Source: Lachnospiraceae bacterium | GTDB taxonomy: Bacteria; Bacillota; Clostridia; Lachnospirales; Lachnospiraceae | Length of the DNA stretch: 6,209 nt | Direction: 5' to 3' | NCBI GenBank assembly: GCA_014804285.1 | Contig: JAAVAA010000012.1 | Coordinates: 1 to 6,209, forward strand | The notes under the pieces: generated by a model | Told to the model about the DNA's origin: nothing | Seen by the model: only the letters and a program-made list of their open reading frames with translations | Database searches by the model: none | Translations under genes and position numbers: made by a program | In this document: positions 1-6,180 of the stretch, piece after piece | How positions within the stretch are numbered: position 1 is the stretch's first letter | Layout: each line of letters opens with the position of its first letter

Positions 1-19
1 TGCGTCATTTGATAACCCA

Positions 20-104
20 GCTCCGATGAAAAGAAATCCTTGAGGAAACAATTCGCGAACGCTTTATCGAGCGTGTTGACGAGAGGCTTTCTTTTCATCG
101 GAGC
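20..104. repeat. Perfect 17-bp inverted repeat flanking a 51-bp spacer
   Basis: The arm at 20-36 (GCTCCGATGAAAAGAAA) is the exact reverse complement of 88-104. After one mismatch (37/87) three more pairs follow (38-40 / 84-86), so 20 of 21 positions could pair. A small inner stem, 59-63 with 70-74, lies in the loop. There is no long T-run directly after the right arm, so it is not a classic intrinsic terminator. I see no clear target-site duplication outside the arms and no transposase. It could be a long hairpin at the end of an upstream transcript, a recombinase-invertible segment, or a remnant of a mobile element. The repeat is certain; its role is unknown. Confidence 0.8.
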
Positions 105-142
105 GGATGTCTCGCATATGCATACCCAAGCTAAACGTTAAT

Positions 143-169
143 TTTACATCCTTACAAATTCCTTATAAT
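143..169 (+). promoter_or_regulatory. Probable sigma-A-type promoter of the lanFEG-RK operon
   Basis: A perfect TATAAT -10 box lies at 164-169, about 48 nt before the lanF start codon. The best -35 candidate is TTTACA at 143-148, which leaves a short 15-bp spacer. At 16-18 bp spacing the hexamers match the consensus poorly. A good -10 with a poor or badly spaced -35 is common at activator-dependent promoters, which suits control by the response regulator encoded downstream. Transcription would start near 175-177. The -10 box is clear; activator dependence is inferred. Confidence 0.6.
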
Positions 170-170
170 T
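144..170 (+). promoter_or_regulatory. Short direct repeats, candidate LanR operator
   Basis: TTACA occurs at 144-148 and again at 152-156. CCTTACAAATT (150-160) is followed directly by CCTTATAATT (161-170), giving two near-copies in 11-bp phase. OmpR-family regulators usually bind two direct half-sites about one helical turn apart, so this spacing is compatible with a LanR dimer. The second copy overlaps the -10 box, which is unusual for an activator site, and AT-rich promoters often contain such repeats by chance. Treat as a weak candidate. Confidence 0.25.
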
Positions 171-173
171 GAA

Positions 174-215
174 GATTATCCTGTCATCAATAAGATAAAT
201 TCAGGGAGGATAATC
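174..215 (+). promoter_or_regulatory. Leader inverted repeat overlapping the lanF Shine-Dalgarno site
   Basis: GATTATCCT at 174-182 is the exact reverse complement of AGGATAATC at 207-215, with 24 nt between. The right arm covers part of the lanF ribosome-binding sequence GGGAGGA (204-210) and ends one base before the ATG at 217. In RNA this would form a 9-bp, mostly A-U hairpin that partly hides the Shine-Dalgarno site. The predicted transcription start falls at the foot of the left arm, so full formation depends on the exact start base. The repeat is seen directly; a regulatory role is inferred. Confidence 0.4.
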
Positions 216-216
216 A

Positions 217-921
217 ATGAATCAGAATGTGATAGAAGTTAAAAATCTTTCAAAAGAATTTCGGAAACGGCCGGTACTTAAAAATATCACGATGTCAATT
301 CCGCATAATTGTGTATATGGACTCTTAGGAGTAAATGGTGCAGGGAAATCCACACTGCTGAAAACAATGACAGGGCTTCTTCGACCGTCTTCCGGAGAAA
401 TCTATTTTAAGGGACATAAGTGGTCAAGAAAAGATTTGGAAAATATTGGGGCTTTAATTGAAAATCCCCCGATTTATGAGAATCTGACCGCATGGGAAAA
501 TATGAAAGTGAGGGCGTTGCTGATCGGAGCTGCGGATGAGCGGATCAGAGAGGTTCTAAAGATTACAGACATTGCAGATACAGGCAGGAAAAGAGCAGGA
601 GCATTTTCATTAGGAATGAAACAGCGCCTGGGGATTGCATTAGCACTGCTTGGAGAGCCGGAACTGTTGGTACTGGACGAACCAATTAATGGACTTGATC
701 CCGTGGGAATACAGGAACTGCGGCATTTAATCCGGAGTTTTCCGGAGAAAGGGATAACCGTCATTATATCCAGTCATATTTTAAGCGAGATTCAGCAGAT
801 GACAGATTATATAGGAATTATTTCAAATGGAAAGCTGGAATTTGAGGGAAAGACAGAGGAACACGAAAACCTGGAAGAGCTTTTTATGGAAATCGCGGCA
901 AAAGGGAGGGAAGACAGATGA
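217..921 (+). CDS. Lantibiotic-immunity ABC transporter ATP-binding subunit (LanF/MutF type)
   Basis: This 234-residue protein is a complete single-domain ABC ATPase that would power export of a lantibiotic-like peptide from the membrane by the two permeases encoded next. Visible motifs are Walker A GVNGAGKST (38-46), signature FSLGMKQ (130-136), Walker B LLVLDEP (150-156), D-loop GLDP (159-162) and the H-loop histidine H187 in SSH. At the Q-loop position the sequence is IGALIENPP, with E82 in place of glutamine. That glutamate ('E loop') is a known mark of the lantibiotic-immunity ATPases and is also seen in bacitracin-type BcrA proteins. The ATG at 217 is preceded by GGGAGGA (204-210) at good spacing. 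The stop overlaps the next start as ATGA. BcrA-like or CprA-like peptide resistance is the main alternative, but the two MutE/MutG-like permeases favour LanF. Confidence 0.93.
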   Translation: MNQNVIEVKNLSKEFRKRPVLKNITMSIPHNCVYGLLGVNGAGKSTLLKTMTGLLRPSSGEIYFKGHKWSRKDLENIGALIENPPIYENLTAWENMKVRALLIGAADERIREVLKITDIADTGRKRAGAFSLGMKQRLGIALALLGEPELLVLDEPINGLDPVGIQELRHLIRSFPEKGITVIISSHILSEIQQMTDYIGIISNGKLEFEGKTEEHENLEELFMEIAAKGREDR

Positions 922-1682
922 AAATATATTTTCTGGCAGAAAAACTAAAGCACCGCCATACTTTTCTAAAAGGATTGGTCATACTGATGCCTTTGGTTTC
1001 TGTTTTCCTTTCAGCATGGCTGACGCATGATTATTTTACCGTTGACAGTTATAACTGGTGGTATATAGGATTATATCCCGGATTAATAGGGATCTTATGC
1101 GGAATCATTGGAGGAAAAGATAAAAAGAAGAAAAACTTTACGATATGGTCTTTGCCTTGCAGGATGGAAAAAATTTGGGATGCAAAAGTACTTATAGGGG
1201 CAATGATGTCTGGTATTGCAATGTCCTGCACCATAATTCTTACCATTATTACGGGAAAGGTGATAGAAAATATGATGCATAGAACATTCAGTGTGTACCC
1301 CTCCATAAAAATGCAATTGGCAGCAGGGGTAATAATCTGGCTGAGTACACTATGGCAGATTCCGTTTTGTCTGTTTCTGTCACAGAAGATGGGGACCTTT
1401 TTAATGTTTCTTGTGCATATGGGAAGTTATACTGTTATTTCTGCTACAATTTCCTTAAAGCCCTGGTTTGCGCTGTTTCCGGGAGCTATTACCTCCCGGT
1501 TGATGTGTCCGGTATTGGGAGTTCTTCCCAACGGGCTTTTGGCAGTGGAGGGTCAGATGACTTGGGCTCCCGAGCTTATGGAAGCGCAAAATCTACCGAT
1601 TGGAATTTTTGCGTCACTTTTCTGGTTTCTGATTTTCTGGTGGGGAAGCAGAAAGATCTTTCAAAGGCAGGTGAATATTTAG
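918..1682 (+). CDS. Lantibiotic-immunity ABC transporter permease (LanE/MutE-EpiE type)
   Basis: This 254-residue integral membrane protein is the first of two permease subunits paired with the upstream ATPase. About six membrane segments can be read, near residues 20-38, 47-66, 91-113, 134-155, 158-179 and 226-244. Between the second and third lies a basic cytoplasmic stretch, K67-K72 followed by NFTIWSLP and MEKIWDAK. This is the arrangement expected for the loop that contacts the ATPase in this ABC-2-like family ('...NFxxxLSLP...KIWxAK'). The length matches the usual 240-255 residues. The start has GGGAGG at 904-909, 8 nt upstream, and overlaps the lanF stop by 4 nt. E rather than G is assigned from gene order and the loop motif; the two permeases diverge widely, so overall transporter identity is firmer than the subunit letter. 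Confidence 0.85.
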   Translation: MKIYFLAEKLKHRHTFLKGLVILMPLVSVFLSAWLTHDYFTVDSYNWWYIGLYPGLIGILCGIIGGKDKKKKNFTIWSLPCRMEKIWDAKVLIGAMMSGIAMSCTIILTIITGKVIENMMHRTFSVYPSIKMQLAAGVIIWLSTLWQIPFCLFLSQKMGTFLMFLVHMGSYTVISATISLKPWFALFPGAITSRLMCPVLGVLPNGLLAVEGQMTWAPELMEAQNLPIGIFASLFWFLIFWWGSRKIFQRQVNI

Positions 1683-2441
1683 ATGAGAGAATTGTTCAGA
1701 TGCATAAGAGCAGAATTTTTGAAAATGAGACACACATTTTTGTATCCCCTGCATATAGGGGTTCCTGTGATGGGAAGTGTGATATTCCTGCTTTACTATC
1801 GTGTAGCTGGTTGGAGTGAAGCGGCACAGATCTCCGGTTATGCAGAGATTATTGGAATTTCCCTTCCGTTTGTGGTCAGTATCGTGTGCGCAGGGAATGT
1901 AGGACTGGAAGAAAAAAATCAATTCCAGACCCTTTTGGGAGGTTCTGTTTATAGATGGAATTCTTTTTTGGCAAAATATCTTGTGCTTTTGGGGATTGGA
2001 ATTATGGCGGTGCTGGCGGCAATCTTTCTCTTTGCGGCTGGATATCACCGGATACTTGGAAAAGAAGGCATTTGTTTTGGCACTTATGGAAAGATGGCTG
2101 CAATTTTGTGTCTGGGGAGTGTACCATTATATTTGGAGCATTTGTTTTTAAACCTGATGTTTGCAAAGTCAATTTCTTTATGTGCCGGTGCTATAGAGTT
2201 TTTGCTGTCAGCTTTATTCCTCACCGGATTGGGGGACGGTAGATGGCCGTTTTTTCCATGTACATGGAGTGCAAGGAGTGTCGCTTTATTTCTGGCGTAT
2301 GTTACTCAAAATGAGGCAGCAGGCATTTTTATGGCAGTGATGAAAAACGCACTTGTGGTGTGTTTGTTGCTCATGCTTATGATTTGTGCAATAATTAGAA
2401 TATGGTTTCATTTTTATGAGGGAAGGCAATGCGATGATTGA
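1683..2441 (+). CDS. Lantibiotic-immunity ABC transporter permease (LanG/MutG type)
   Basis: This 252-residue membrane protein is the second permease of the exporter. It opens with an amphipathic cytoplasmic helix containing RAEFLKMRHT (9-18), typical of MutG/EpiG-type permeases, followed by about six membrane segments near 19-39, 53-73, 98-120, 137-159, 165-184 and 222-243. The cytoplasmic motif EEKNQFQTLLG (76-86) resembles the conserved coupling-loop motif of ABC-2-type peptide exporters. The ATG follows the lanE stop with no gap. Its Shine-Dalgarno is weak (AGGCAGG, 1665-1671, rather far away), so translation probably depends on ribosomes arriving from lanE. The stop overlaps the response-regulator start by 8 nt. 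With LanE it would form a heterodimeric channel driven by LanF. Confidence 0.85.
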   Translation: MRELFRCIRAEFLKMRHTFLYPLHIGVPVMGSVIFLLYYRVAGWSEAAQISGYAEIIGISLPFVVSIVCAGNVGLEEKNQFQTLLGGSVYRWNSFLAKYLVLLGIGIMAVLAAIFLFAAGYHRILGKEGICFGTYGKMAAILCLGSVPLYLEHLFLNLMFAKSISLCAGAIEFLLSALFLTGLGDGRWPFFPCTWSARSVALFLAYVTQNEAAGIFMAVMKNALVVCLLLMLMICAIIRIWFHFYEGRQCDD

Positions 2442-3093
2442 AATTCTGGTGATTGATGATGATAAAGGAATTTTGGAGCTGATCCGCAAAGCTTTGGAGC
2501 GGGAAGGCTATGCAGTTACCCTTCAGGACGATCCGTTGAAAATTGATTATGATAAACTGGCCAGATATCAGTTAATTCTTTTAGACGTGATGATGCCCGG
2601 AATAGATGGATTTGGTCTGTGCCGGAAGATCAGGGATAAGGTAGATTGTCCCATTCTGTTTGTCACCGCCAAAACAGAGGAAAATGCGTTGATGGAAGGG
2701 CTTGGAATCGGAGGGGATGATTATATTCGGAAACCCTTTGGTATTGGTGAACTGCGGGCAAGAGTCGCAGCGCATCTGCGGAGAGAACAAAGGGAAAGAA
2801 AACATATGCTAATGTTAGGGGAAGCGGCGTTTTCTCTGCAGGAAAAAAGGCTGTACTACAAGGGAAATGAGATCATGCTTACCAAAAGTGAATACGCCAT
2901 TTGCGAATATCTGGCCTTACACCGGGGACAGGTATTTACAAAAGAACGGATTTTGGAACATGTTTTTGGATTTGACAGTGAGAGCAATGAGTCAGCTATT
3001 ACAGAGCATATAAAGAATATTCGTGCGAAATTCCAGAAATTTGGAGTAAATCCGGTTGAAACTGTGTGGGGGATTGGATATCAATGGAAGTGA
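2434..3093 (+). CDS. Two-component response regulator, OmpR family (LanR/SpaR-like)
   Basis: This 219-residue regulator has a receiver domain (about 1-115) and a winged-helix DNA-binding domain (about 125-219). Receiver residues present are the acidic cluster D8-D10 (VIDDD), phospho-acceptor D51 in LLDVMMP, T78 in FVTAK, and K100 in GGDDYIRKPF. The GGDDY form is common in lantibiotic-type regulators. The C-terminus ends in WGIGYQWK, the usual winged-helix finish. I chose the ATG at 2434 because AGGGAAGG (2419-2426) sits 7 nt upstream and the protein then begins directly with MIEILVIDDD; an in-frame ATG at 2416 lacks a ribosome-binding site. It should be phosphorylated by the adjacent kinase and activate the promoter upstream of lanF; the target is inferred from position. 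Confidence 0.92.
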   Translation: MIEILVIDDDKGILELIRKALEREGYAVTLQDDPLKIDYDKLARYQLILLDVMMPGIDGFGLCRKIRDKVDCPILFVTAKTEENALMEGLGIGGDDYIRKPFGIGELRARVAAHLRREQRERKHMLMLGEAAFSLQEKRLYYKGNEIMLTKSEYAICEYLALHRGQVFTKERILEHVFGFDSESNESAITEHIKNIRAKFQKFGVNPVETVWGIGYQWK

Positions 3094-4475
3094 AGAGAAA
3101 AGAAAAAACATTGGCAGGCCTGTTCCTGAAATATGTCGCGTTTTTTTGCGTGAGTACCATTCTTCTGGCGGCAGTTGTTCTTCTTTTGATGATATGTTTG
3201 TCAGCGGCAGGTCTTTTGCTTCCTGCAAACTATGCAGAAGTAAAGCTATCAGAAAATATGGTGCAGATCCGTGGGGCAGGTGACTCATTGGAAGAATGGA
3301 TTCCCCAAGGCTGTACATACAGTGTATATAATGCTGATGGCGCATGGCTGAGGGGAAATTTCCCGGCGCAGGAGCAAAAAAGCGCTTGGGAACACTATGA
3401 GAAAAACACTATGTATGCAGAGTATAAAGGTTATTACCGTTTTATCCCTATGGATGATGGAAATGTCTGCATCGTTAAGTATTACTTAATTATGAGATTT
3501 TCCAATGAAAAGCTGAATGAGCTTCTTCCGGCTCCGGAATTACTGATGCCGATTCTGGATATCATATTATTTATTTTGAATGCAGTTCTGCTCTCCAGAA
3601 GATTTGCAGGGAAAGTGAAGGCACAGCTTCGGGAATTAAGTGTGATCACAGAAAAAATTTCCCAAAATGACTTGGAATTTGAAACGAAAATTTCTGATCT
3701 GAAGGAGATAAATGAGATCATGGCATCACTAGGGCGGATGAAAGATACTCTGAAGAATTCTTTGACAGCACAGTGGGATATGGAAAAGCAGAAGCAGGAA
3801 CAATTATCTGCTCTGGCACATGATATTAAGACACCGCTTACAATTATCAGAGGCAATACAGAACTCTTAAAGGAGAGAGAGCAGGCGGAAGAAGAGAGCG
3901 AATGTGTAGAGTATATACTTGAGAATGTAGATGAGATAGAGAAGTATTTGGAAAACATGAGACAGGTAATATATGGTGACCGGCAGAAAACAGATAAGGT
4001 GGTTTTACATTGTGAGAGCCTGAAGGAAACATTTCGGGAGACCGCAAAGCAATTATCAGCGGCGGAGAAGATTCCGGTATCTTTTGGCGTCAGGCCAATT
4101 GATGGAAGGATTTGCTGTAAGGAAGAGGAAATATTGCGGGCATGGAGCAATATTGTCAGCAATGCGGTGGAATATACGAATCGTCAGAGGGGGATAATGA
4201 TCTCAATCAGAACAGAGTACAAAGAAAGCCGGTTGTACTTTGTGGCGGCTGTCAGAGATTGGGGTGCAGGCTTTTCGGCAAGAGATCTGCAATACGCGGA
4301 CAAAGAATTTTATAGTGGAGATGCAAGCCGCCATGACAGAAGGCATTCGGGTCTGGGACTTGCTATTGCAAAAAGGTTTGCAGAAGACCAGGGAGGATTT
4401 TTGGAGTATAAAAATTGCAGTGATGGTACGGGAGCTGTGGTGGAGCTGTGGTTAAAAGCAGAAAATTTACAATAG
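3084..4475 (+). CDS. Two-component sensor histidine kinase (LanK/SpaK-like)
   Basis: This 463-residue membrane kinase probably detects a lantibiotic or other envelope-active peptide and phosphorylates the neighbouring regulator. It has a short basic cytoplasmic start, TM1 near 17-42, an extracellular domain of about 110 residues, and TM2 near 153-172. A linker and a coiled dimerisation region lead to the H-box with H246 in ALAHDIKTPLT. The ATPase domain shows an N-box with N356 and N360 (SNIVSNAVEY), G1 DWGAG (392-396), an F-box EFY (408-410) and G2 SGLGLAIA (422-429). Topology and sensor size fit SpaK/NisK-type kinases rather than BceS-type kinases, which lack a sizeable outer domain. The ATG at 3084 has GGGGGA upstream (3068-3073) and overlaps the regulator stop by 10 nt; an in-frame GTG at 3066 has no good ribosome site. 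The ligand cannot be read from sequence. Confidence 0.9.
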   Translation: MEVKRKEKTLAGLFLKYVAFFCVSTILLAAVVLLLMICLSAAGLLLPANYAEVKLSENMVQIRGAGDSLEEWIPQGCTYSVYNADGAWLRGNFPAQEQKSAWEHYEKNTMYAEYKGYYRFIPMDDGNVCIVKYYLIMRFSNEKLNELLPAPELLMPILDIILFILNAVLLSRRFAGKVKAQLRELSVITEKISQNDLEFETKISDLKEINEIMASLGRMKDTLKNSLTAQWDMEKQKQEQLSALAHDIKTPLTIIRGNTELLKEREQAEEESECVEYILENVDEIEKYLENMRQVIYGDRQKTDKVVLHCESLKETFRETAKQLSAAEKIPVSFGVRPIDGRICCKEEEILRAWSNIVSNAVEYTNRQRGIMISIRTEYKESRLYFVAAVRDWGAGFSARDLQYADKEFYSGDASRHDRRHSGLGLAIAKRFAEDQGGFLEYKNCSDGTGAVVELWLKAENLQ

Positions 4476-4496
4476 AACAACTGGAGGAATCAAAAG

Positions 4497-5087
4497 ATGA
4501 AATGGAGTGTAATGTTCTTTTTTAACAGTGCTCTGCTGGGAGTGGGGCTTGCTATGGATGCTTTTTCGGTATCGTTGGCGAACGGCTTAAATGAGCCAGA
4601 GATGAAAAAAGGCAGAATGTGCGGTATGGCCGGAGTGTTTGCCGGATTTCAGTTTGCGATGCCGATGATCGGATGGATATGTGTTCACACAATTGTTCAA
4701 TTTTTTAAGGCCTTCGAGAGATTTATTCCCTGGATCGCGTTAATTCTTCTTGCTTTTATAGGCGGGAAAATGCTGATTGGCGGTATTCGTAGCAAAGATT
4801 CAGATGAGAAAAAGCAGGAGATTAAAATTGGAGCCTTGCTGATTCAGGGGATAGCCACTTCCATTGACGCCTTGTCTGTCGGCTTTACCATTGCCAAGTA
4901 TGGTTGGCTTATGGCGTTTGTTTCCGCTCTTATTATTGCAGCCGTTACTTTTGCGATATGTATGGCGGGGCTGGTGATTGGAAAAAAATTCGGAACGAAG
5001 TTGTCTGACAAAGCGCAGATCCTAGGAGGTAGTATCTTGATTGCCATTGGCATAGAAATCTTTATTACGGGAATGAGGATATCTTAA
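4497..5087 (+). CDS. mntP: Manganese efflux pump MntP
   Basis: This 196-residue protein matches the MntP (YebN, formerly DUF204) family, which exports excess Mn2+ across the cytoplasmic membrane. The family's internal duplication is visible: GLAMDAFSVSLANG (17-30) in the first half and GIATSIDALSVG (118-129) in the second, each placing an aspartate (D21, D124) within a membrane helix, as expected for the metal path. Other matches are FQFAMPMIGW (51-60) and the glycine-rich GGKMLIGG (89-96). Six membrane segments can be read and the length is typical (about 185-195). The ATG is preceded by GGAGGA (4483-4488), 8 nt away. It begins 21 nt after the kinase stop with no visible promoter or yybP-ykoY-type Mn riboswitch, so it is probably read from the upstream operon or from a promoter inside lanK. 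Confidence 0.93.
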   Translation: MKWSVMFFFNSALLGVGLAMDAFSVSLANGLNEPEMKKGRMCGMAGVFAGFQFAMPMIGWICVHTIVQFFKAFERFIPWIALILLAFIGGKMLIGGIRSKDSDEKKQEIKIGALLIQGIATSIDALSVGFTIAKYGWLMAFVSALIIAAVTFAICMAGLVIGKKFGTKLSDKAQILGGSILIAIGIEIFITGMRIS

Positions 5088-5112
5088 TACCTGTTGCCTG
5101 CAGAGAGGTATT
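5086..5112 (+). other. Weak hairpin in the mntP to J-domain gene gap
   Basis: AATACCT (5086-5092) and AGGTATT (5106-5112) are exact reverse complements, separated by 13 nt and followed by only one further T before G. The left arm overlaps the mntP stop codon. As a terminator this is weak, with mostly A-T pairs and no real U-tract. It might slow transcription or protect an mRNA end, or be chance. The rest of the 73-nt gap shows no convincing promoter, and AGAAGGG (5144-5150) is the ribosome-binding site of the next gene. Confidence 0.2.
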
Positions 5113-5160
5113 TGATGGACGTAATAGCATGTTTTACGAGTTTAGAAGGGATGCAAAATC

Positions 5161-6147
5161 ATGGTGACGGTGCAGGAAGCATATCGGATTCTTGGGATTC
5201 GGTCAGGAACAGAAAAGAAAGAGATTAAGAAGAAATATCGAAAATTAATGATGCAGGTACATCCGGATGTTGCCACATCGTTCCAGGAAAACTACAGATA
5301 TAGCGCGCAGGAAATCAACATCGCTTATGCTGTTTTGATGAAAGAGGAATTGTCTGATGTCGAAAGCAATTCTTATGAAGGAAAGCATCATGCTTCAAAA
5401 AAGAAAAAGAATGCTGTATGGAATGCGCCCGTCAATGTGAATGCATTTGCGGAACGCGAGGTTCTGCAGTATGTGGAAGATTATGATGGTACTGTTTTGG
5501 GAAATTATTGCGTGGCGAAAGGAAAATATTTGTGGAAAACAGATGAAGATTTTCCGTTGTTTTTGCTCAGCCTGTACCAATGCAGTAAGGAACTGCTTGA
5601 TGGAATAGATGAGAAGCTTCAAAGAGATGAAGTTCTGCCAAAACGTCAGCAAATTCAGGCAGAGCTTACCTATCTGCTTGCGCAGCAGTTTATAGATGGT
5701 CCGGCTATACTTACAGAACTTGTGAAGAAAGAGGAGATTACTTCGGATGGAGATCAGGTATTTCATTTTTCTTCTATGCTGGAATTAATGGCTGGGGCGG
5801 AGCCTGTAAAGGCGGGTGAAGCAATTTATCCATCCGGGATCAGAAATCATAAATTATATTTAAAAAATCAAGCCGGACGGGAGCTGGGCTATCTTTCTTT
5901 TTTGGATGACCGGTTGTATTATATAGTCATCCCGCTGTTTGAGCAAAAACGAGTTCAGGTTAAGATACAGGCAGCAGAGACCGGGTCAGAAAGAAGACGG
6001 AACACGACCGGATATCAAAAACTGAATTTGTGGGTCAAATTACTTAGGGCAAATACAAGTCGAATGCCCGAAAATTTGAATTTGCAAATAGAAGAATTAC
6101 TGAAAAAGTATAAGGAAATTTTATGCATCGGATATAAGCACGTTTGA
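5161..6147 (+). CDS. J-domain (DnaJ-like) protein with unassigned C-terminal region
   Basis: This 328-residue protein starts with a J domain (about 4-61). AYRILGI (7-13) begins helix I, KKEIKKKYRKLMMQV (19-33) is the basic helix II, the HPD tripeptide is at 34-36, and SAQEINIAYAVL (48-59) is helix III. J domains stimulate ATP hydrolysis by Hsp70 (DnaK-type) chaperones and pass clients to them. A lysine-rich linker (KKKK, 80-83) follows, then about 240 residues I cannot assign. There is no Gly/Phe-rich region, no CxxCxGxG zinc repeats, no signal peptide and no clear membrane span. It is therefore a cytosolic class C J protein and not DnaJ itself. The ATG at 5161 has AGAAGGG 10 nt upstream. It may be co-transcribed with mntP or stand alone; no Hsp70 gene is visible here. 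Confidence 0.8.
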   Translation: MVTVQEAYRILGIRSGTEKKEIKKKYRKLMMQVHPDVATSFQENYRYSAQEINIAYAVLMKEELSDVESNSYEGKHHASKKKKNAVWNAPVNVNAFAEREVLQYVEDYDGTVLGNYCVAKGKYLWKTDEDFPLFLLSLYQCSKELLDGIDEKLQRDEVLPKRQQIQAELTYLLAQQFIDGPAILTELVKKEEITSDGDQVFHFSSMLELMAGAEPVKAGEAIYPSGIRNHKLYLKNQAGRELGYLSFLDDRLYYIVIPLFEQKRVQVKIQAAETGSERRRNTTGYQKLNLWVKLLRANTSRMPENLNLQIEELLKKYKEILCIGYKHV

Positions 6148-6180
6148 CAGAAGATTTATTTAAATCAGAAGCATTTTGGT

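Noticed and set aside
1..98. Minus-strand open frame beginning at an ATG at 96-98 (MKRKPLVNTLDKAF...) and running off the left edge
   Set aside because: It has no Shine-Dalgarno site, overlaps both arms of the inverted repeat, shows no recognisable motif and is too short within the window to support.
1..216. GTAC-N17-GTAC type operator, which I recall being described for the C. difficile Cpr lantibiotic regulator
   Set aside because: There is no GTAC at all between 1 and 216, so this operator model does not apply.
1352..1819. + strand frame of 155 codons across the lanE/lanG junction
   Set aside because: It is an out-of-frame shadow of two well-supported membrane protein genes, with no ribosome site or motif.
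2416..2433. Upstream in-frame ATG start for the response regulator
   Set aside because: No ribosome-binding site precedes 2416, and the six extra residues are not part of the receiver fold; the ATG at 2434 has a well-placed AGGGAAGG.
3066..3083. GTG start for the sensor kinase
   Set aside because: It lacks a good ribosome site; the ATG at 3084 is preceded by a G-rich Shine-Dalgarno-like stretch and gives the usual short basic N-terminus before TM1.
3482..4162. Long minus-strand open frame opposite the sensor kinase (226 codons)
   Set aside because: It is serine- and phenylalanine-rich, as expected from the antisense of a kinase coding region, has no motif, and lies wholly inside a well-supported gene.
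4440..4496. Mn-responsive yybP-ykoY riboswitch before mntP
   Set aside because: Only 21 nt separate lanK and mntP, and the required paired-helix aptamer cannot fit or be recognised there.
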